A stretch of DNA of 64,000 nt from Thermoanaerobacter kivui (GCF_000763575.1 NZ_CP009170.1:1863501-1927500), one strand, 5' to 3'. Shown: positions 33,042 through 42,222, counted from the stretch's first letter. Numbers and translations are program-made. Notes: a model not told the origin generated them from the sequence alone.

Positions 33042-34928
33042 TTAGATACAGAATATTATTAAAGCTAACACACAACACCCTATAATTAAAGCAACACTCC
33101 AACCTTTTTTCTCTAATGTAGCACACAAGTCATATGATTTATAAAAAGCTTTCGATATCCATTTATTAGCTATATTGAAATATCTATCAGGATCAGAGTA
33201 TTTGTAAAAGGTTTCCATTCTGTTTTCAATCTCAACCACAAAATCATCTGCAGTAAGATTTAATGATTCTTCGGCTTCCCCTCCTGTAAATACCTCTGCT
33301 TCTTTTATGCTACCATATCGTTTTAAGAATAACACATATATTAGAAAACCAATAAACACCGCCACTACTGCCCAAAATGCCATTAATGTTGCAGGATAGT
33401 TAGCTTGTTGCTTTAAAAGTATTCCGTAATTATATAACTGAAACTGCGACTCTCCATAGTTCAAATTAACAGCTTTTAAAGCTGGAATTAATAAATACTT
33501 TATCACTAATTGAGGAAAAACTCCAATTACAATGCAAGGAACTGATAATAGTCCTGACGAAAAAATCATTACTCTGTAATCTTTTTCATCTATTCTTTCA
33601 TACTTTTTTGGCAATTTCCCATAAAATGCTGTATTCATAACCTTTAAAAATGAAATAGTAGTAAGCGTGCTGGCAATGAGACCTATAGCCGCTATAACAG
33701 GAAAACCTGCCTGAATGGATGCAGTATAAAACATCCATTTGCTCACATATCCATTAAAACCAGGAAGACCAGAAATGGAAGCAGCTCCTATCATAAAAAC
33801 TGCCGCTGTTTTAGGAAGCCTTTTGGAAAGTCCACCCATTTCAGAAATATCTCTACTTCCTGTAGCATGTTGAAGAATCCCAGCTACAAGAAATAAAAGC
33901 GATTTAAAAAGACTATGATTAAGCACATGAAAAAGACCTGCAGCAATTGCAATAGGGGTACCGATGCCTATTCCAGAAACCATATAACCTATTTGACTAA
34001 CAGTATGAAAAGCAAGAAGTTTTTTAAAATCACTTTGTTTTAGTGCATAAAGCACACCTACAAGAGAAGATAGCATACCTAAATAAGCTATAAAAGTTTT
34101 CCAATCAATAGAGTAAGGTCCTGTTACTGAATAGAATCGAATTAAAAGATATACGCCAGCTTTGACAAGACAAGCCGCATGTAAAAGTGCACTTACAGGT
34201 GTAGGTGCATTCATAGCATATGGTATCCATGTATATAGAGGCCATTGAACAGATTTTGCTATAACAGCAATCAATAATCCTACCAATATCAAATTTTCAT
34301 ATTTCCCTAGGTTATAATTAATAAGTTCTGATATAATTGTGTTTCCCCTTGTCAAAAAAGACACAAATATTACTACAAAAAGAAAACCATAGCCTGCTAT
34401 GTGTGTCATAAGATAAGCCTTTTTAGCAGAAAAGCTTGAAATATCCCTTTTATACCAGAATCCAATCAATTGATAAGAACACAAACCTGTCAGCTCAAAG
34501 AATATGTACGACCATATTAGATTATCACTTAAAACAAGACCTGTATATGCCCCCACAAAAAGCTGCGTAAAAGCAAAAAACCTAGGTAAACCCTCTTTTT
34601 CATGTTCCATGTACTGAGTTGCATATATAATAACACAGAAACTTACGAAAGCCCCAAATAGTGCAAAAAACATATTGAGTCCATCAGCCTTCAATATCAA
34701 ATCGAAATTTACACTTTCTAAAGCAGGACTTATACTTATCTTTGTAACTGTTTCTTTCCCTTTTAATACATCCAATAGACTATATACTATCCCAACTAAA
34801 GATATAAATGATGTTAAAATGCTTAATGTGCCATGAAATCTTGCACTGTTAATTTTATAAAAAATAACTGATAACAAAGCACCTAAAAAAAGTATTCCAA
34901 CAGAAATGGCTAAAAGCATAACATCCAT
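33042..34928 (-). CDS. antiporter-like membrane subunit (NuoL/HyfB/EchA-like)
   Basis: About 628 residues with 15 or more membrane helices and the NuoL-type core: GLCSYQLIGFWYKR, TWIPYAMNAPTPVSALLHAA, the KKLLAFHTVSQIGYMVSGIG block and HVLNHSLFKSLLFLVAG. Known role: proton or sodium translocation driven by ferredoxin oxidation in Ech/Hyc/Hyf complexes. The start at 34928 has AAGGGG nearby and lies just past the ferredoxin gene. The length suits the large subunit of Hyf-type complexes. Confidence 0.88.
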   Translation of the reverse strand: MDVMLLAISVGILFLGALLSVIFYKINSARFHGTLSILTSFISLVGIVYSLLDVLKGKETVTKISISPALESVNFDLILKADGLNMFFALFGAFVSFCVIIYATQYMEHEKEGLPRFFAFTQLFVGAYTGLVLSDNLIWSYIFFELTGLCSYQLIGFWYKRDISSFSAKKAYLMTHIAGYGFLFVVIFVSFLTRGNTIISELINYNLGKYENLILVGLLIAVIAKSVQWPLYTWIPYAMNAPTPVSALLHAACLVKAGVYLLIRFYSVTGPYSIDWKTFIAYLGMLSSLVGVLYALKQSDFKKLLAFHTVSQIGYMVSGIGIGTPIAIAAGLFHVLNHSLFKSLLFLVAGILQHATGSRDISEMGGLSKRLPKTAAVFMIGAASISGLPGFNGYVSKWMFYTASIQAGFPVIAAIGLIASTLTTISFLKVMNTAFYGKLPKKYERIDEKDYRVMIFSSGLLSVPCIVIGVFPQLVIKYLLIPALKAVNLNYGESQFQLYNYGILLKQQANYPATLMAFWAVVAVFIGFLIYVLFLKRYGSIKEAEVFTGGEAEESLNLTADDFVVEIENRMETFYKYSDPDRYFNIANKWISKAFYKSYDLCATLEKKGWSVALIIGCCVLALIIFCI

Positions 34929-34933
34929 CCCCT

Positions 34934-35341
34934 TTATTTTTCGACTTTTATCAGTGCTCCTGGCTTGCATACTTTTACACAGGCTGGTTCAAAACCTCTG
35001 TCTTTGCATAAATCACACTTTTGTGCAACCATATCAATGTATCTATCAGCAACATTGACCATTTCGATAACACCAAAGGGACATAAATAATAACACATTT
35101 TGCAGCCAACACAAACAGATGGGTCTATAACAAAAGCTTTATCAACCTTGATTATAGCACCTACGGGACAAACTTTTGCACAAATTCCGCATTGTGTGCA
35201 TATATTTATTTTGTTCTTTTCGTCCTTTTTGGAAATGAAAATCCGAGGAGCATCTGAACCATGTACTTTCATGCACATCTTTTCACATGCTCTACATCCT
35301 ATGCATTTTGTCGGATCTGCCTTGATTCTCAAATGCAACAC
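34934..35341 (-). CDS. polyferredoxin subunit (CooF/HycB-like)
   Basis: A 135-residue protein with multiple 4Fe-4S motifs: CIGCRACEKMC, CTQCGICAKVCP, CVGCKMCYYLCP and CDLCKDRGFEPACVKVCKP, i.e. four clusters as in CooF/HycB-type electron carriers. It starts with GTG directly after the stop of the large-subunit gene. Known role: electron entry from ferredoxin, formate dehydrogenase or CODH into the hydrogenase. CooF-like proteins next to Ech-type hydrogenases often connect to CODH, which is interesting given the ACS operon nearby. Confidence 0.88.
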   Translation of the reverse strand: MLHLRIKADPTKCIGCRACEKMCMKVHGSDAPRIFISKKDEKNKINICTQCGICAKVCPVGAIIKVDKAFVIDPSVCVGCKMCYYLCPFGVIEMVNVADRYIDMVAQKCDLCKDRGFEPACVKVCKPGALIKVEK

Positions 35342-36445
35342 CTACCTTTGTGTACAAGAGTAACATGGATCAATACTTGCCACTATAAGCGTAACATCAG
35401 AAATGTCTTGGCCTATCAACATATTTTTAACCGCATGCAGGTTTACATAACTTGGAACCCTTATTTTCAACCTAAAAGGTATATCACTACCATCCGTTAT
35501 ACAATAATATAGATTTTCTCCTCTTGGTGCTTCCCATCTACCTATCCCAATTCCTTTTGGTATGGAAGGAAGTTTATCTAAATTGATAGGACCATCTGGC
35601 AGTTGATTTAAGACTTGCTCTATTATTTTAATACTTTCTCTTATCTCTAAAAGCCGTACTTTAATCCTTGCTAAAACATCGCCATCTTTCTCTACTATTT
35701 TATCAAATTCTAAAAATTCATAAGCACCTCCCGGAATATGAGCATCCTTTCTTAAATCAAAAGAGACACCAGAAGCCCTCGCAACTGGCCCCACTACCGA
35801 AAGGTTTATAGCATCTTCATGACCTAAAATACCTATTCCCTTGGTTCTGGTAACAAATGTAGGATTTTCAAGTGATTCATCTATAAGTTTTTTAGTTTCT
35901 TCCTTAACCCTTTTTACACATTGTCTTATACTCTCTATATCATTTATGTCTCTTCTTACTCCTCCTATGGTATTAAAAGCGTAATTGCCTCTATGACCAG
36001 TAATTGCTTCCATTAAATCTTTTATATTTTCCCTCGTATTGAAAAATTTAATAAATAGAGTCTGAAACCCCATAACTTCGCAAGCTATCCCAACATTCAA
36101 CAGATGGGAATGAATTCTTTCCAATTCACCCACCAATGTTCTTAAATATCTTGCTCTAATAGGTACCTCAATCTTGGCTATGTCTTCAATAGCCTGAACA
36201 AAACAAATCGGATGGGAATGAGAGCATATTCCACACACTCTCTCCACAAGAGGAATTACTTGATAAAAATTCTTTGTACAAGCAAGAAATTCTATACTTC
36301 TGTGAACATGACCTATTTCTATACTAACATCTTTAACAATATTACCTTCACTTTCTATTTTAAAATGAACAGGTTCTTCTAATGCTATGTGAAAAGGACC
36401 AATTGGTAAAGCAAAATTCCTCTTTATATATGTCAAAAAGATCAC
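35342..36445 (-). CDS. [NiFe] hydrogenase large subunit (EchE/HycE-like)
   Basis: A 367-residue group 4 catalytic subunit. The L1 motif RVCGICSHSHP (C71, C74) and the L2 motif DPCYSC (C361, C364) give the four nickel ligands. The protein ends three residues after the last Cys (TQR), so there is no C-terminal extension to be cut off by a maturation protease, as known for Ech-type enzymes. The N-terminal NuoC-like part is encoded separately by the preceding gene, with an ATGA overlap. Confidence 0.93.
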   Translation of the reverse strand: MIFLTYIKRNFALPIGPFHIALEEPVHFKIESEGNIVKDVSIEIGHVHRSIEFLACTKNFYQVIPLVERVCGICSHSHPICFVQAIEDIAKIEVPIRARYLRTLVGELERIHSHLLNVGIACEVMGFQTLFIKFFNTRENIKDLMEAITGHRGNYAFNTIGGVRRDINDIESIRQCVKRVKEETKKLIDESLENPTFVTRTKGIGILGHEDAINLSVVGPVARASGVSFDLRKDAHIPGGAYEFLEFDKIVEKDGDVLARIKVRLLEIRESIKIIEQVLNQLPDGPINLDKLPSIPKGIGIGRWEAPRGENLYYCITDGSDIPFRLKIRVPSYVNLHAVKNMLIGQDISDVTLIVASIDPCYSCTQR

Positions 36446-36804
36446 CTTCTTTTACTTTTTTGCTCCAAAATTCTTTCTCTTTCAAGCTTTGCAAGAGGAG
36501 GTTCAATTGAAGCCTGAGATGTCAATAATAACCCTTTTTCCACGTCTTCGTAATCTGTAAATTTAGTACCATACATCTCCATAATCTCTCTTTCTGCCCA
36601 TTCTGCTGCTGGATATATGGATCTTATGCTTTCAAAAGTTCCCGGAAACTTGTCTACTAAAGTTATCTCCTTTATTGTACCTTTTACATCAAACAAATGT
36701 TTCAAAACTATATTCTCCTCTGACTCTAAATCCAAATGTGCTATGGAACTAATATAACGCGCACCTTCTTTTAACATTTTTCCTATTTCTTCTTTTATAT
36801 TCAC
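36442..36804 (-). CDS. Ech-type hydrogenase NuoC-like subunit (EchD)
   Basis: A 120-residue protein with the NuoC/HycE N-terminal pattern: VDKFPGTFESIRSIYPAAEW and AEREIMEMYGTKFTDYED, the conserved E.E..D.YG-type signature. It is structural, binding the catalytic subunit on the cytoplasmic side. It is the first gene of the cluster, so the eight genes run EchD, EchE, polyferredoxin, NuoL-like, NuoN-like, EchC, EchB, EchF. The start follows a GGGATAACAAAAAGTG context without a strong ribosome site. Confidence 0.88.
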   Translation of the reverse strand: MNIKEEIGKMLKEGARYISSIAHLDLESEENIVLKHLFDVKGTIKEITLVDKFPGTFESIRSIYPAAEWAEREIMEMYGTKFTDYEDVEKGLLLTSQASIEPPLAKLERERILEQKSKRR

Positions 36805-37153
36805 TTTTTGTTATCCCTCGCGTGGTTATAAAAATAAACGCACTCGTTGTGTCGAATCCCACTAGAGACCTTAAACCTTTGACAAATCACGACCTTCGCT
36901 CAATTTGTTAACTAAGATGGGCTTAAGGTTAAATATGATTTGTCCCAAACCCTATATCTACATGATTTTCATTAGGTGTTGCATTTAATATTGCAATTTA
37001 TAATATTTAAGTTTTTTAAGGTAAATCAAGTTATAATATTCAGATTAAATATATATCCTAAACCAAGATTTTGTTCAAAACGCATTTAAAACTTGTTAGA
37101 GACCTCTTGAGACAGCAAGAAGTCTCTTGAAAAAACAAAAATAAATGCTTAAA
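36805..37153. other. A/T-rich intergenic region upstream of the hydrogenase operon
   Basis: No gene is seen in these 349 bp. It must contain the hydrogenase promoter on the minus strand. An inverted sequence AGAGAC...GTCTC near 37100-37131 may end the transcript of the zinc-ribbon gene. Otherwise nothing recognisable was found. Confidence 0.4.
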
Positions 37154-37843
37154 TTAATTTTTTTTCTGTGAACGATTTTTTTTCATTTCATAAATCTTTT
37201 GTGCAAGTTCACGAGTTTCAGAAAGGCGTAGTTCACTTTGCCATTTGTCAAATTCAGAATTGAGTTCATCTAAAGTTTTATGGTGTAAATCAGCTAACTT
37301 TATTGCATCAAAGATAATAGATGACTCTTTTTCATCCCCTTCTCCTGATAAAAGCTTTTCTACTTTCTCATATATTTCTATGGGAAGCTTTACTTTTTGA
37401 GCAAGTTCTTGTCGAACATCTTTTTCGGCTATTTTGTGACAATAAGCAGCGACTATTGGAATCAGTGGAGAAACTTGTAGCTTTTCTGCAAGTTTCTCGG
37501 CATACTCGCCTGCCTTTAGTGATAATCCCATAAGTTCAGGCTGCTCAAGAAAGTATTTGCGCACATTCGCTTTGAGGCGAGTTTTAATAATATCAGGATG
37601 AGATTGTATATCATCTGCTATGCTGCCAAGGCATTTGTCGGCATACTCACACCAAGCAGCACACCCCGGGTCAAATTTGGGATTGACAACAATCTTTTTA
37701 CAACGAGGACATTTTACTGTAATATCATCCTTCCAAAATTCTATTATTCCTCCACAATGCGGACAATTAGATTCGAAAATATCGGTTATTTTCCAAAAAC
37801 TTCTGTCTTGTCCAGGACACTTCCATTCACTCATGTCACTCAT
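37154..37843 (-). CDS. zinc-ribbon protein with HD-like helical domain
   Basis: About 229 residues. The N terminus (1-70) has three Cys pairs, SNCPHCGGIIEF, VKCPRCKKIVV and GCAAWCEYADKC, arranged like a zinc ribbon plus a second Cys site. The remainder is helical, with VAAYCHKIAEKD and AIKLADLHHKT, resembling a degenerate HD phosphohydrolase; homologues are annotated as phosphohydrolases in other acetogens. Start 37843 is set by AAAAGGAGGA upstream. It lies between the hydrogenase and acsV genes, so a role in hydrogenase or CODH/ACS regulation or maturation is possible. Substrate unknown. Confidence 0.65.
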   Translation of the reverse strand: MSDMSEWKCPGQDRSFWKITDIFESNCPHCGGIIEFWKDDITVKCPRCKKIVVNPKFDPGCAAWCEYADKCLGSIADDIQSHPDIIKTRLKANVRKYFLEQPELMGLSLKAGEYAEKLAEKLQVSPLIPIVAAYCHKIAEKDVRQELAQKVKLPIEIYEKVEKLLSGEGDEKESSIIFDAIKLADLHHKTLDELNSEFDKWQSELRLSETRELAQKIYEMKKNRSQKKN

Positions 37844-37949
37844 AAATTTATCCTCCTTTTTTATTCTTGATACTTTTTTAAAAATAACTAATTTAATGAA
37901 AACGTTAATCTTTTTCTTGCCATTGAAAAATAAACATCTGCATTCATAT

Positions 37950-38834
37950 TTAATCATTGGTGATATTCAAAACCAATCTGCTGTTTTTTATAGCTATTTC
38001 TTTTATTTTTTCATCATCTAAACCTGCTTTTTTTAAGTGCTCGATTTCATTGAAGCAGCCCTGTCCATGCATTACTTTGTGTGAACCTGCATCACTTCCT
38101 ATTGCAATTTTTACACCAAGTTGTACAGCTTTTCTAATACATTCAAGGTGGTTAAAGTATATCTTTTTTATATTATCCATTTGCTTCTCAAATCTTTTAT
38201 CATTGTATTTTATTAAATTTCCAAGAGGTGAGAGAGTGGGTATCCATATCACATTTTTTTCGGCCATTAAATATAACTCTTCATTTAATATAAAATATCC
38301 ATGTTCAATTGTATCTGCTCCTGCCATTATTGCAGCCCGAACAGATTTAGAAGAATTGGCATGTACCATAACTTGAAGATTTTCATCTTTTGCTGATTGG
38401 ACCATATAATATATCTCATCAAAATCAAATGACATCTCTTCTGTAACATGCCCATAAGAACTGAAATCTACAATTCCTGAAACGATTAATTTTAAGTGAT
38501 CTGGCTTATATCTTAAAAGTCTTCTGAACTCATTCTTAAAATCATCTATCCCATTTATAGGCTTTCCAAGAAAACTACCATAGCTTCCTACTTTACAAAA
38601 AGCATAAATAGGCGTTTTATAGGTTATTCCTTCGTCGCTTGCAAACTCTCTTGCAATATAAGATATTCCGAACCTATCTCCACCATCTCTTAAATAAAGA
38701 ACGTTCCTTTTTTTATATTCCTTCAAAACATCTTTTATAGGCTGATAGTCTCCCTGTAATATTTTGTTCTGATATTCTTTATAGTTTTGACCATTTAATG
38801 CTATATGAATATGGCAATCGACATGCATTTTCAT
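37950..38834 (-). CDS. amidohydrolase-family protein
   Basis: A 294-residue metal-dependent hydrolase of the amidohydrolase superfamily: N-terminal VDCHIHIA (metal ligands), central VMVHANSSKSVRAAIMAGAD with DTIEHGYFI, and the C-terminal AIGSDAGSHKVMHGQG with the catalytic Asp. The N-terminal composite sheet is short, so it may be a compact imidazolonepropionase- or prolidase-like member. Known chemistry: hydrolysis of C-N or C-O bonds. Its place beside zinc-ribbon, CooT and AcsV genes is unexplained. The start may be 38834 or the ATG six bases on. Confidence 0.8.
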   Translation of the reverse strand: MKMHVDCHIHIALNGQNYKEYQNKILQGDYQPIKDVLKEYKKRNVLYLRDGGDRFGISYIAREFASDEGITYKTPIYAFCKVGSYGSFLGKPINGIDDFKNEFRRLLRYKPDHLKLIVSGIVDFSSYGHVTEEMSFDFDEIYYMVQSAKDENLQVMVHANSSKSVRAAIMAGADTIEHGYFILNEELYLMAEKNVIWIPTLSPLGNLIKYNDKRFEKQMDNIKKIYFNHLECIRKAVQLGVKIAIGSDAGSHKVMHGQGCFNEIEHLKKAGLDDEKIKEIAIKNSRLVLNITND

Positions 38835-38959
38835 TAACTCCCATTAAAAAATTGTCGCATTTAGCGACAGATTTTTTCTAAATTTCATCTAAAAAATTAT
38901 ACTTGCACATGGTTTAGAAAAAGCATAAAAAAGAATTAAAAACTAATATAATTACAAGT

Positions 38960-39151
38960 TCAATTTCTCTTTTCAAGTATTATTTTGTGATCTAAAAGTT
39001 TTATTTCTTTAATCACAGCATCAATCATCTTCTCTTCTCCCAATAAATCATACATAACAAGCTTACCGTTCTGAGGCTTGATATAAATTACATTGTCCAT
39101 TATCTCATTTTCTTTGCCATTTTCTAAAAGGACAACCCTGGACTCGCACAT
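38960..39151 (-). CDS. cooT: CooT family nickel-binding protein
   Basis: A 63-residue protein beginning MCESRVVLLENGKENEIMDN and ending LLDHKIILEKRN, matching the CooT fold with Cys2 as the key nickel ligand. In Rhodospirillum CooT acts in nickel delivery for CODH maturation. Here it lies 28 bp after a His-rich protein gene and downstream of acsV, consistent with nickel supply to ACS and CODH. Confidence 0.75.
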   Translation of the reverse strand: MCESRVVLLENGKENEIMDNVIYIKPQNGKLVMYDLLGEEKMIDAVIKEIKLLDHKIILEKRN

Positions 39152-39179
39152 GGTCTTCTCACCCCTTTTTTGAAACTAA

Positions 39180-39431
39180 TTAAAATGATTTTTTAGCCTC
39201 CACTAAAGCTTCACTTGCCTTTAACAGCAAATCAGCAGCCTTTTCTATCCAGTCAGAGCAAGTATCTTTACCCATCGCTTTTGCCTTCTTTGCCCATTTT
39301 CTAAAACTCTCTTCGTGAGATTTGTTGTGCTCTATCCAATGGTCAAAAAGTACTTTCAACGTCTCTACATCTTTTGATATTTCATCTTTGTGAGCAATAT
39401 CGTGATGCTCATGTCCTTCGTGTATATGCAT
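39180..39431 (-). CDS. His-rich small helical protein, probable metal binder
   Basis: An 83-residue protein with an N-terminal cluster of seven His in the first fourteen residues (MHIHEGHEHHDIAH), followed by helices containing LFDHWIEHNKSHEESFRKW and a Cys at about 57. Small proteins of this DUF type occur beside CODH/ACS and hydrogenase genes in acetogens. A nickel storage or delivery role is inferred from the His cluster and from the CooT neighbour. It is 41 bp after acsV in the same orientation. Confidence 0.65.
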   Translation of the reverse strand: MHIHEGHEHHDIAHKDEISKDVETLKVLFDHWIEHNKSHEESFRKWAKKAKAMGKDTCSDWIEKAADLLLKASEALVEAKKSF

Positions 39432-39472
39432 ATTTTCTCACCTCATTTCATAATATATAATAATCAAACTTT

Positions 39473-41410
39473 TTACTTTTGGTTCAATAATGACATAACA
39501 CTCGGGAATAAATTCATATCGGTATGGGGCAAAAAGCATGCACTTATAAATTCATCCATATACGATGGATATACGCTGAGCTCAACATAGGTCATAGCAT
39601 CTGCAATCTCCTTGACCTTATCTCTTGCTTGTTCATATAGCAAACAAAGATAAGCTCCTAATAAAGAACTATTGCCTATATAGGAAAATTTGCTCCTATC
39701 AATATCAGGTAAAAGCCCAATCATTATTGCATTTTCAATATGAAGGTTTTGCCCAATACCCCCAGCAATTATTACTTTATCTACATCATCCATCGAAAAG
39801 CCAACACTCTTTAAAAGGACATTTGAACCAGAATATACGGCTCCCTTAGCTTTTAAGAAGTTGCTGATGTCTATCTCATTAATCGTAATATCCCTACCAT
39901 CAGCAGTTTCTTTGCCCCAAACCACTACATATTCCATCACGTACAAATCTTCATCAAATCTTATCCTGTCTGATTCTAATTCTTTTGAAATCTCTCCCTT
40001 TGAATTAATTATTCCTGAAAGGAACATCTCTGCCAGAAGGTCTATTAAACCTGAGCCACATATGCCTTTAGGTTTAACATTGCCTATTACCCTAATCTTA
40101 GGTTCCAATGTCTTCCTATCAATTGAAATTTCATCAATTGCTCCTGGCATTGCTCTCATTCCACAACTAATCTCTCCACCTTCAAATGCAGGTCCTGCAG
40201 AGCAAGCACAGGTTAGCATAAGGTCTTTATTGCCAAAAACAATCTCTCCATTTGTACCCAAATCCATAAACAATACATTTTTTTCTTCTTTCCAAATACC
40301 TGTAGCCAAAACACCTGATACAATATCCCCACCAACATAACTTGCAACATTTGGAATAACTATTACTTTAGCTTCGGGATTTATGTCAATTCCTATATCC
40401 TTTGCTTTTAATTCAGGGCATTCCCTAAATGCAGGTATATAAGGCTCCACCCTTATATACGCAGGTTCTACACCCAAGAAAAGATGTGTCATTGTGGTAT
40501 TCCCTGCAAATGTTGAGATAATAATATCTTGCTTTTCAATGTTAGCTTTCTTCACCAGTTCGTCTATCAACCTGTTTATAGTCCCATCCACTACTGCAGA
40601 CTTTATTTTTTCCAAACCACCCTCTGTGGAGGCATAGATTATTCGGCTTATTACGTCACCACCATACTGCATTTGAAGGTTGCCTGATGAAGCAGCAGCT
40701 ATGATCTTATTGCTTTCCAAATCAATTAAATTAACTGCTACTGTTGTCGTACCTATATCCACACATATTCCATATGTGCTGGTTTCTTTATTTCGAGCCT
40801 TAATCCTTATTAATTCACAACCGTTTTTACCTTTTAAAAATGTAGCTCTTACTTTAAAATTATTTTCCCTCAATATTTTAGGCATATTCTTTAAAACATT
40901 CAATGAACAAAAAAAATTTTCTATGTTATACTTTACTTTTAGCTCTCTTTTTAACCTTTCAAAATCTGCCACATTATCATCAATAGAAGGCTCAGGAAGT
41001 TCTATATCAATATTGAATACACCACACTCTTTTTTTATGCCCTCTTCCTCTAAAAGCTTGCTTGCTTTAAGAACTCTTTCATTTTTTTCATCTCCAGGCT
41101 TTATACCTTCCACTAAGATATTTTGTACTTGCTTAGATTCCTCTACCTCAACAATCATATCGCCTTCTACAAAGGTAAGACACGCAAGTCTAATGCCTTT
41201 TTGCCTATCCTCACTGGTTAACAGAGAAGTTATTTCCTCTTTATAATCTCCAGAAATGATTTTTACTCTACATTTTCCACATCGTCCTTTCCCACCACAA
41301 GGCGCATCAATAAAAACCCCTGCTTTTCTTGCTGCCTCGAGTAAATTAGTGCCTTTTGTTACACTTATACTTTTATTAGAGGGTTTAAAAATTACTGTAC
41401 ATTTTTCCAT
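39473..41410 (-). CDS. acsV: corrinoid activation protein AcsV (RACo)
   Basis: A 645-residue protein with an N-terminal 2Fe-2S ferredoxin domain (Cys 38, 44, 47, 77 in APCGGKGRCGKC and ACL), a linker and middle domain, then the ASKHA body: CVDIGTTTVAVNLIDL, ASYVGGDIVSGVL, FMDLGTNGEIVFGN, CSAGPAFEGGEISCG, CGSGLIDLLAEM and AGGIGQNL. Known role: ATP-driven one-electron reduction of the inactive Co(II) state of the corrinoid protein AcsCD. It is separated from gcvH by a 380-bp gap with a hairpin, so it may have its own promoter. Confidence 0.92.
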   Translation of the reverse strand: MEKCTVIFKPSNKSISVTKGTNLLEAARKAGVFIDAPCGGKGRCGKCRVKIISGDYKEEITSLLTSEDRQKGIRLACLTFVEGDMIVEVEESKQVQNILVEGIKPGDEKNERVLKASKLLEEEGIKKECGVFNIDIELPEPSIDDNVADFERLKRELKVKYNIENFFCSLNVLKNMPKILRENNFKVRATFLKGKNGCELIRIKARNKETSTYGICVDIGTTTVAVNLIDLESNKIIAAASSGNLQMQYGGDVISRIIYASTEGGLEKIKSAVVDGTINRLIDELVKKANIEKQDIIISTFAGNTTMTHLFLGVEPAYIRVEPYIPAFRECPELKAKDIGIDINPEAKVIVIPNVASYVGGDIVSGVLATGIWKEEKNVLFMDLGTNGEIVFGNKDLMLTCACSAGPAFEGGEISCGMRAMPGAIDEISIDRKTLEPKIRVIGNVKPKGICGSGLIDLLAEMFLSGIINSKGEISKELESDRIRFDEDLYVMEYVVVWGKETADGRDITINEIDISNFLKAKGAVYSGSNVLLKSVGFSMDDVDKVIIAGGIGQNLHIENAIMIGLLPDIDRSKFSYIGNSSLLGAYLCLLYEQARDKVKEIADAMTYVELSVYPSYMDEFISACFLPHTDMNLFPSVMSLLNQK

Positions 41411-41623
41411 TTCGTCACCTACCTCATATGTATGATTATGATTTATAAATCACCCAAAAAGGTCGACCTTTAACAATGATATTGTTAGAACCTTGATAAT
41501 TAAATATTGCTACCTTTATTTGGTCTTTAATGTTCAGATGAAATTTTTTCTACATAATTTGATTTTTATTTTTGAAAATTTTATTTAGTTTTGCTCATGT
41601 CTAATATTACTTTAAAAAAATTT

Positions 41624-41672
41624 TAGTTCTTTGTCAAGAGTCGAGGTGGGTATCTTCTGAATGCCTGCTCTT
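41624..41672 (+). repeat. copy of the dispersed GTTCTTTGTCAAGAG element
   Basis: Part of the gene-free gap 41411-41793. TTAGTTCTTTGTCAAGAGTC and the following GGTGGGTATCTTCTGAATGC match the minus-strand sequence at 19819-19866 and the plus-strand copy at 12600-12648. The rest of the gap is A/T-rich apart from a hairpin at 41727-41763. Confidence 0.5.
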
Positions 41673-41726
41673 CCTTGTTTTATCTTGGGGATAAAATTTG
41701 CATAAAAAAACTCACATTGTGCAATT

Positions 41727-41763
41727 AAACCCTGCAGTTAGGAATGATAACTGCAGGGGTTAA
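41727..41763 (-). terminator. hairpin between gcvH and acsV
   Basis: A strong stem with arms AACCCCTGCAGTTA and TAACTGCAGGGTT and an ATCATTCC-type loop, 31 bp after the gcvH stop, followed by only TTTAATT. It may partly terminate or stabilise the carbon-fixation transcript before acsV. Confidence 0.55.
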
Positions 41764-41793
41764 AAATATGTCTCATCTAAAAAATATCTAATT

Positions 41794-42174
41794 CTATTGT
41801 TCTACCATCTTTTCATAGTCAGTATTGCTCATCAAATTATCAGCTTCAGCTGGATCACTAAGCTTTACTTTGATCATCCAGCCTTTTTCATAAGGTGATT
41901 GATTTACAAGCTCTGGGCTATCAGCTAATTCTTCATTTACTTCTATTACCTCTCCACTCATTGGTGCATAAAGGTCAGATGCAACTTTACCTGATTCTAC
42001 TACACCAAATTTTTCTCCTTGAGTAACCTTAGCACCTACTTCTGGCAACTCTACAAACAATACATCTCCCAACCGATCTTGTGCATAATCCGTAATACCA
42101 ACTAATGCAACGTCACCTTCAATCTTTGCCCATGTGTGTTCTTTGTGATATTTGTAATCTGCTGGAAAATTCAT
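41794..42174 (-). CDS. gcvH: glycine cleavage H-like protein
   Basis: A 126-residue lipoyl carrier: HTWAKIEGDVALVGITDYAQ and the lipoylation site VVESGKVASDLYAP with Lys63. Known role: shuttles aminomethyl groups in the glycine cleavage/synthase system. No gcvP or gcvT is present in the window; instead the gene closes the fhs-to-acsB operon together with lpdA, an arrangement known from other acetogens whose purpose is not settled. It has a strong RBS TAGGAGGG before the ATG. Confidence 0.93.
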   Translation of the reverse strand: MNFPADYKYHKEHTWAKIEGDVALVGITDYAQDRLGDVLFVELPEVGAKVTQGEKFGVVESGKVASDLYAPMSGEVIEVNEELADSPELVNQSPYEKGWMIKVKLSDPAEADNLMSNTDYEKMVEQ

Positions 42175-42222
42175 ATCTAACCCTCCTAATTCTTTGTATT
42201 TTATTTTATGATAAAAGATCCA

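Noticed and set aside
36805-37153. A riboswitch upstream of the hydrogenase operon
   Set aside because: The gap is A/T-rich with only short, weak inverted repeats and no terminator ahead of the first gene.
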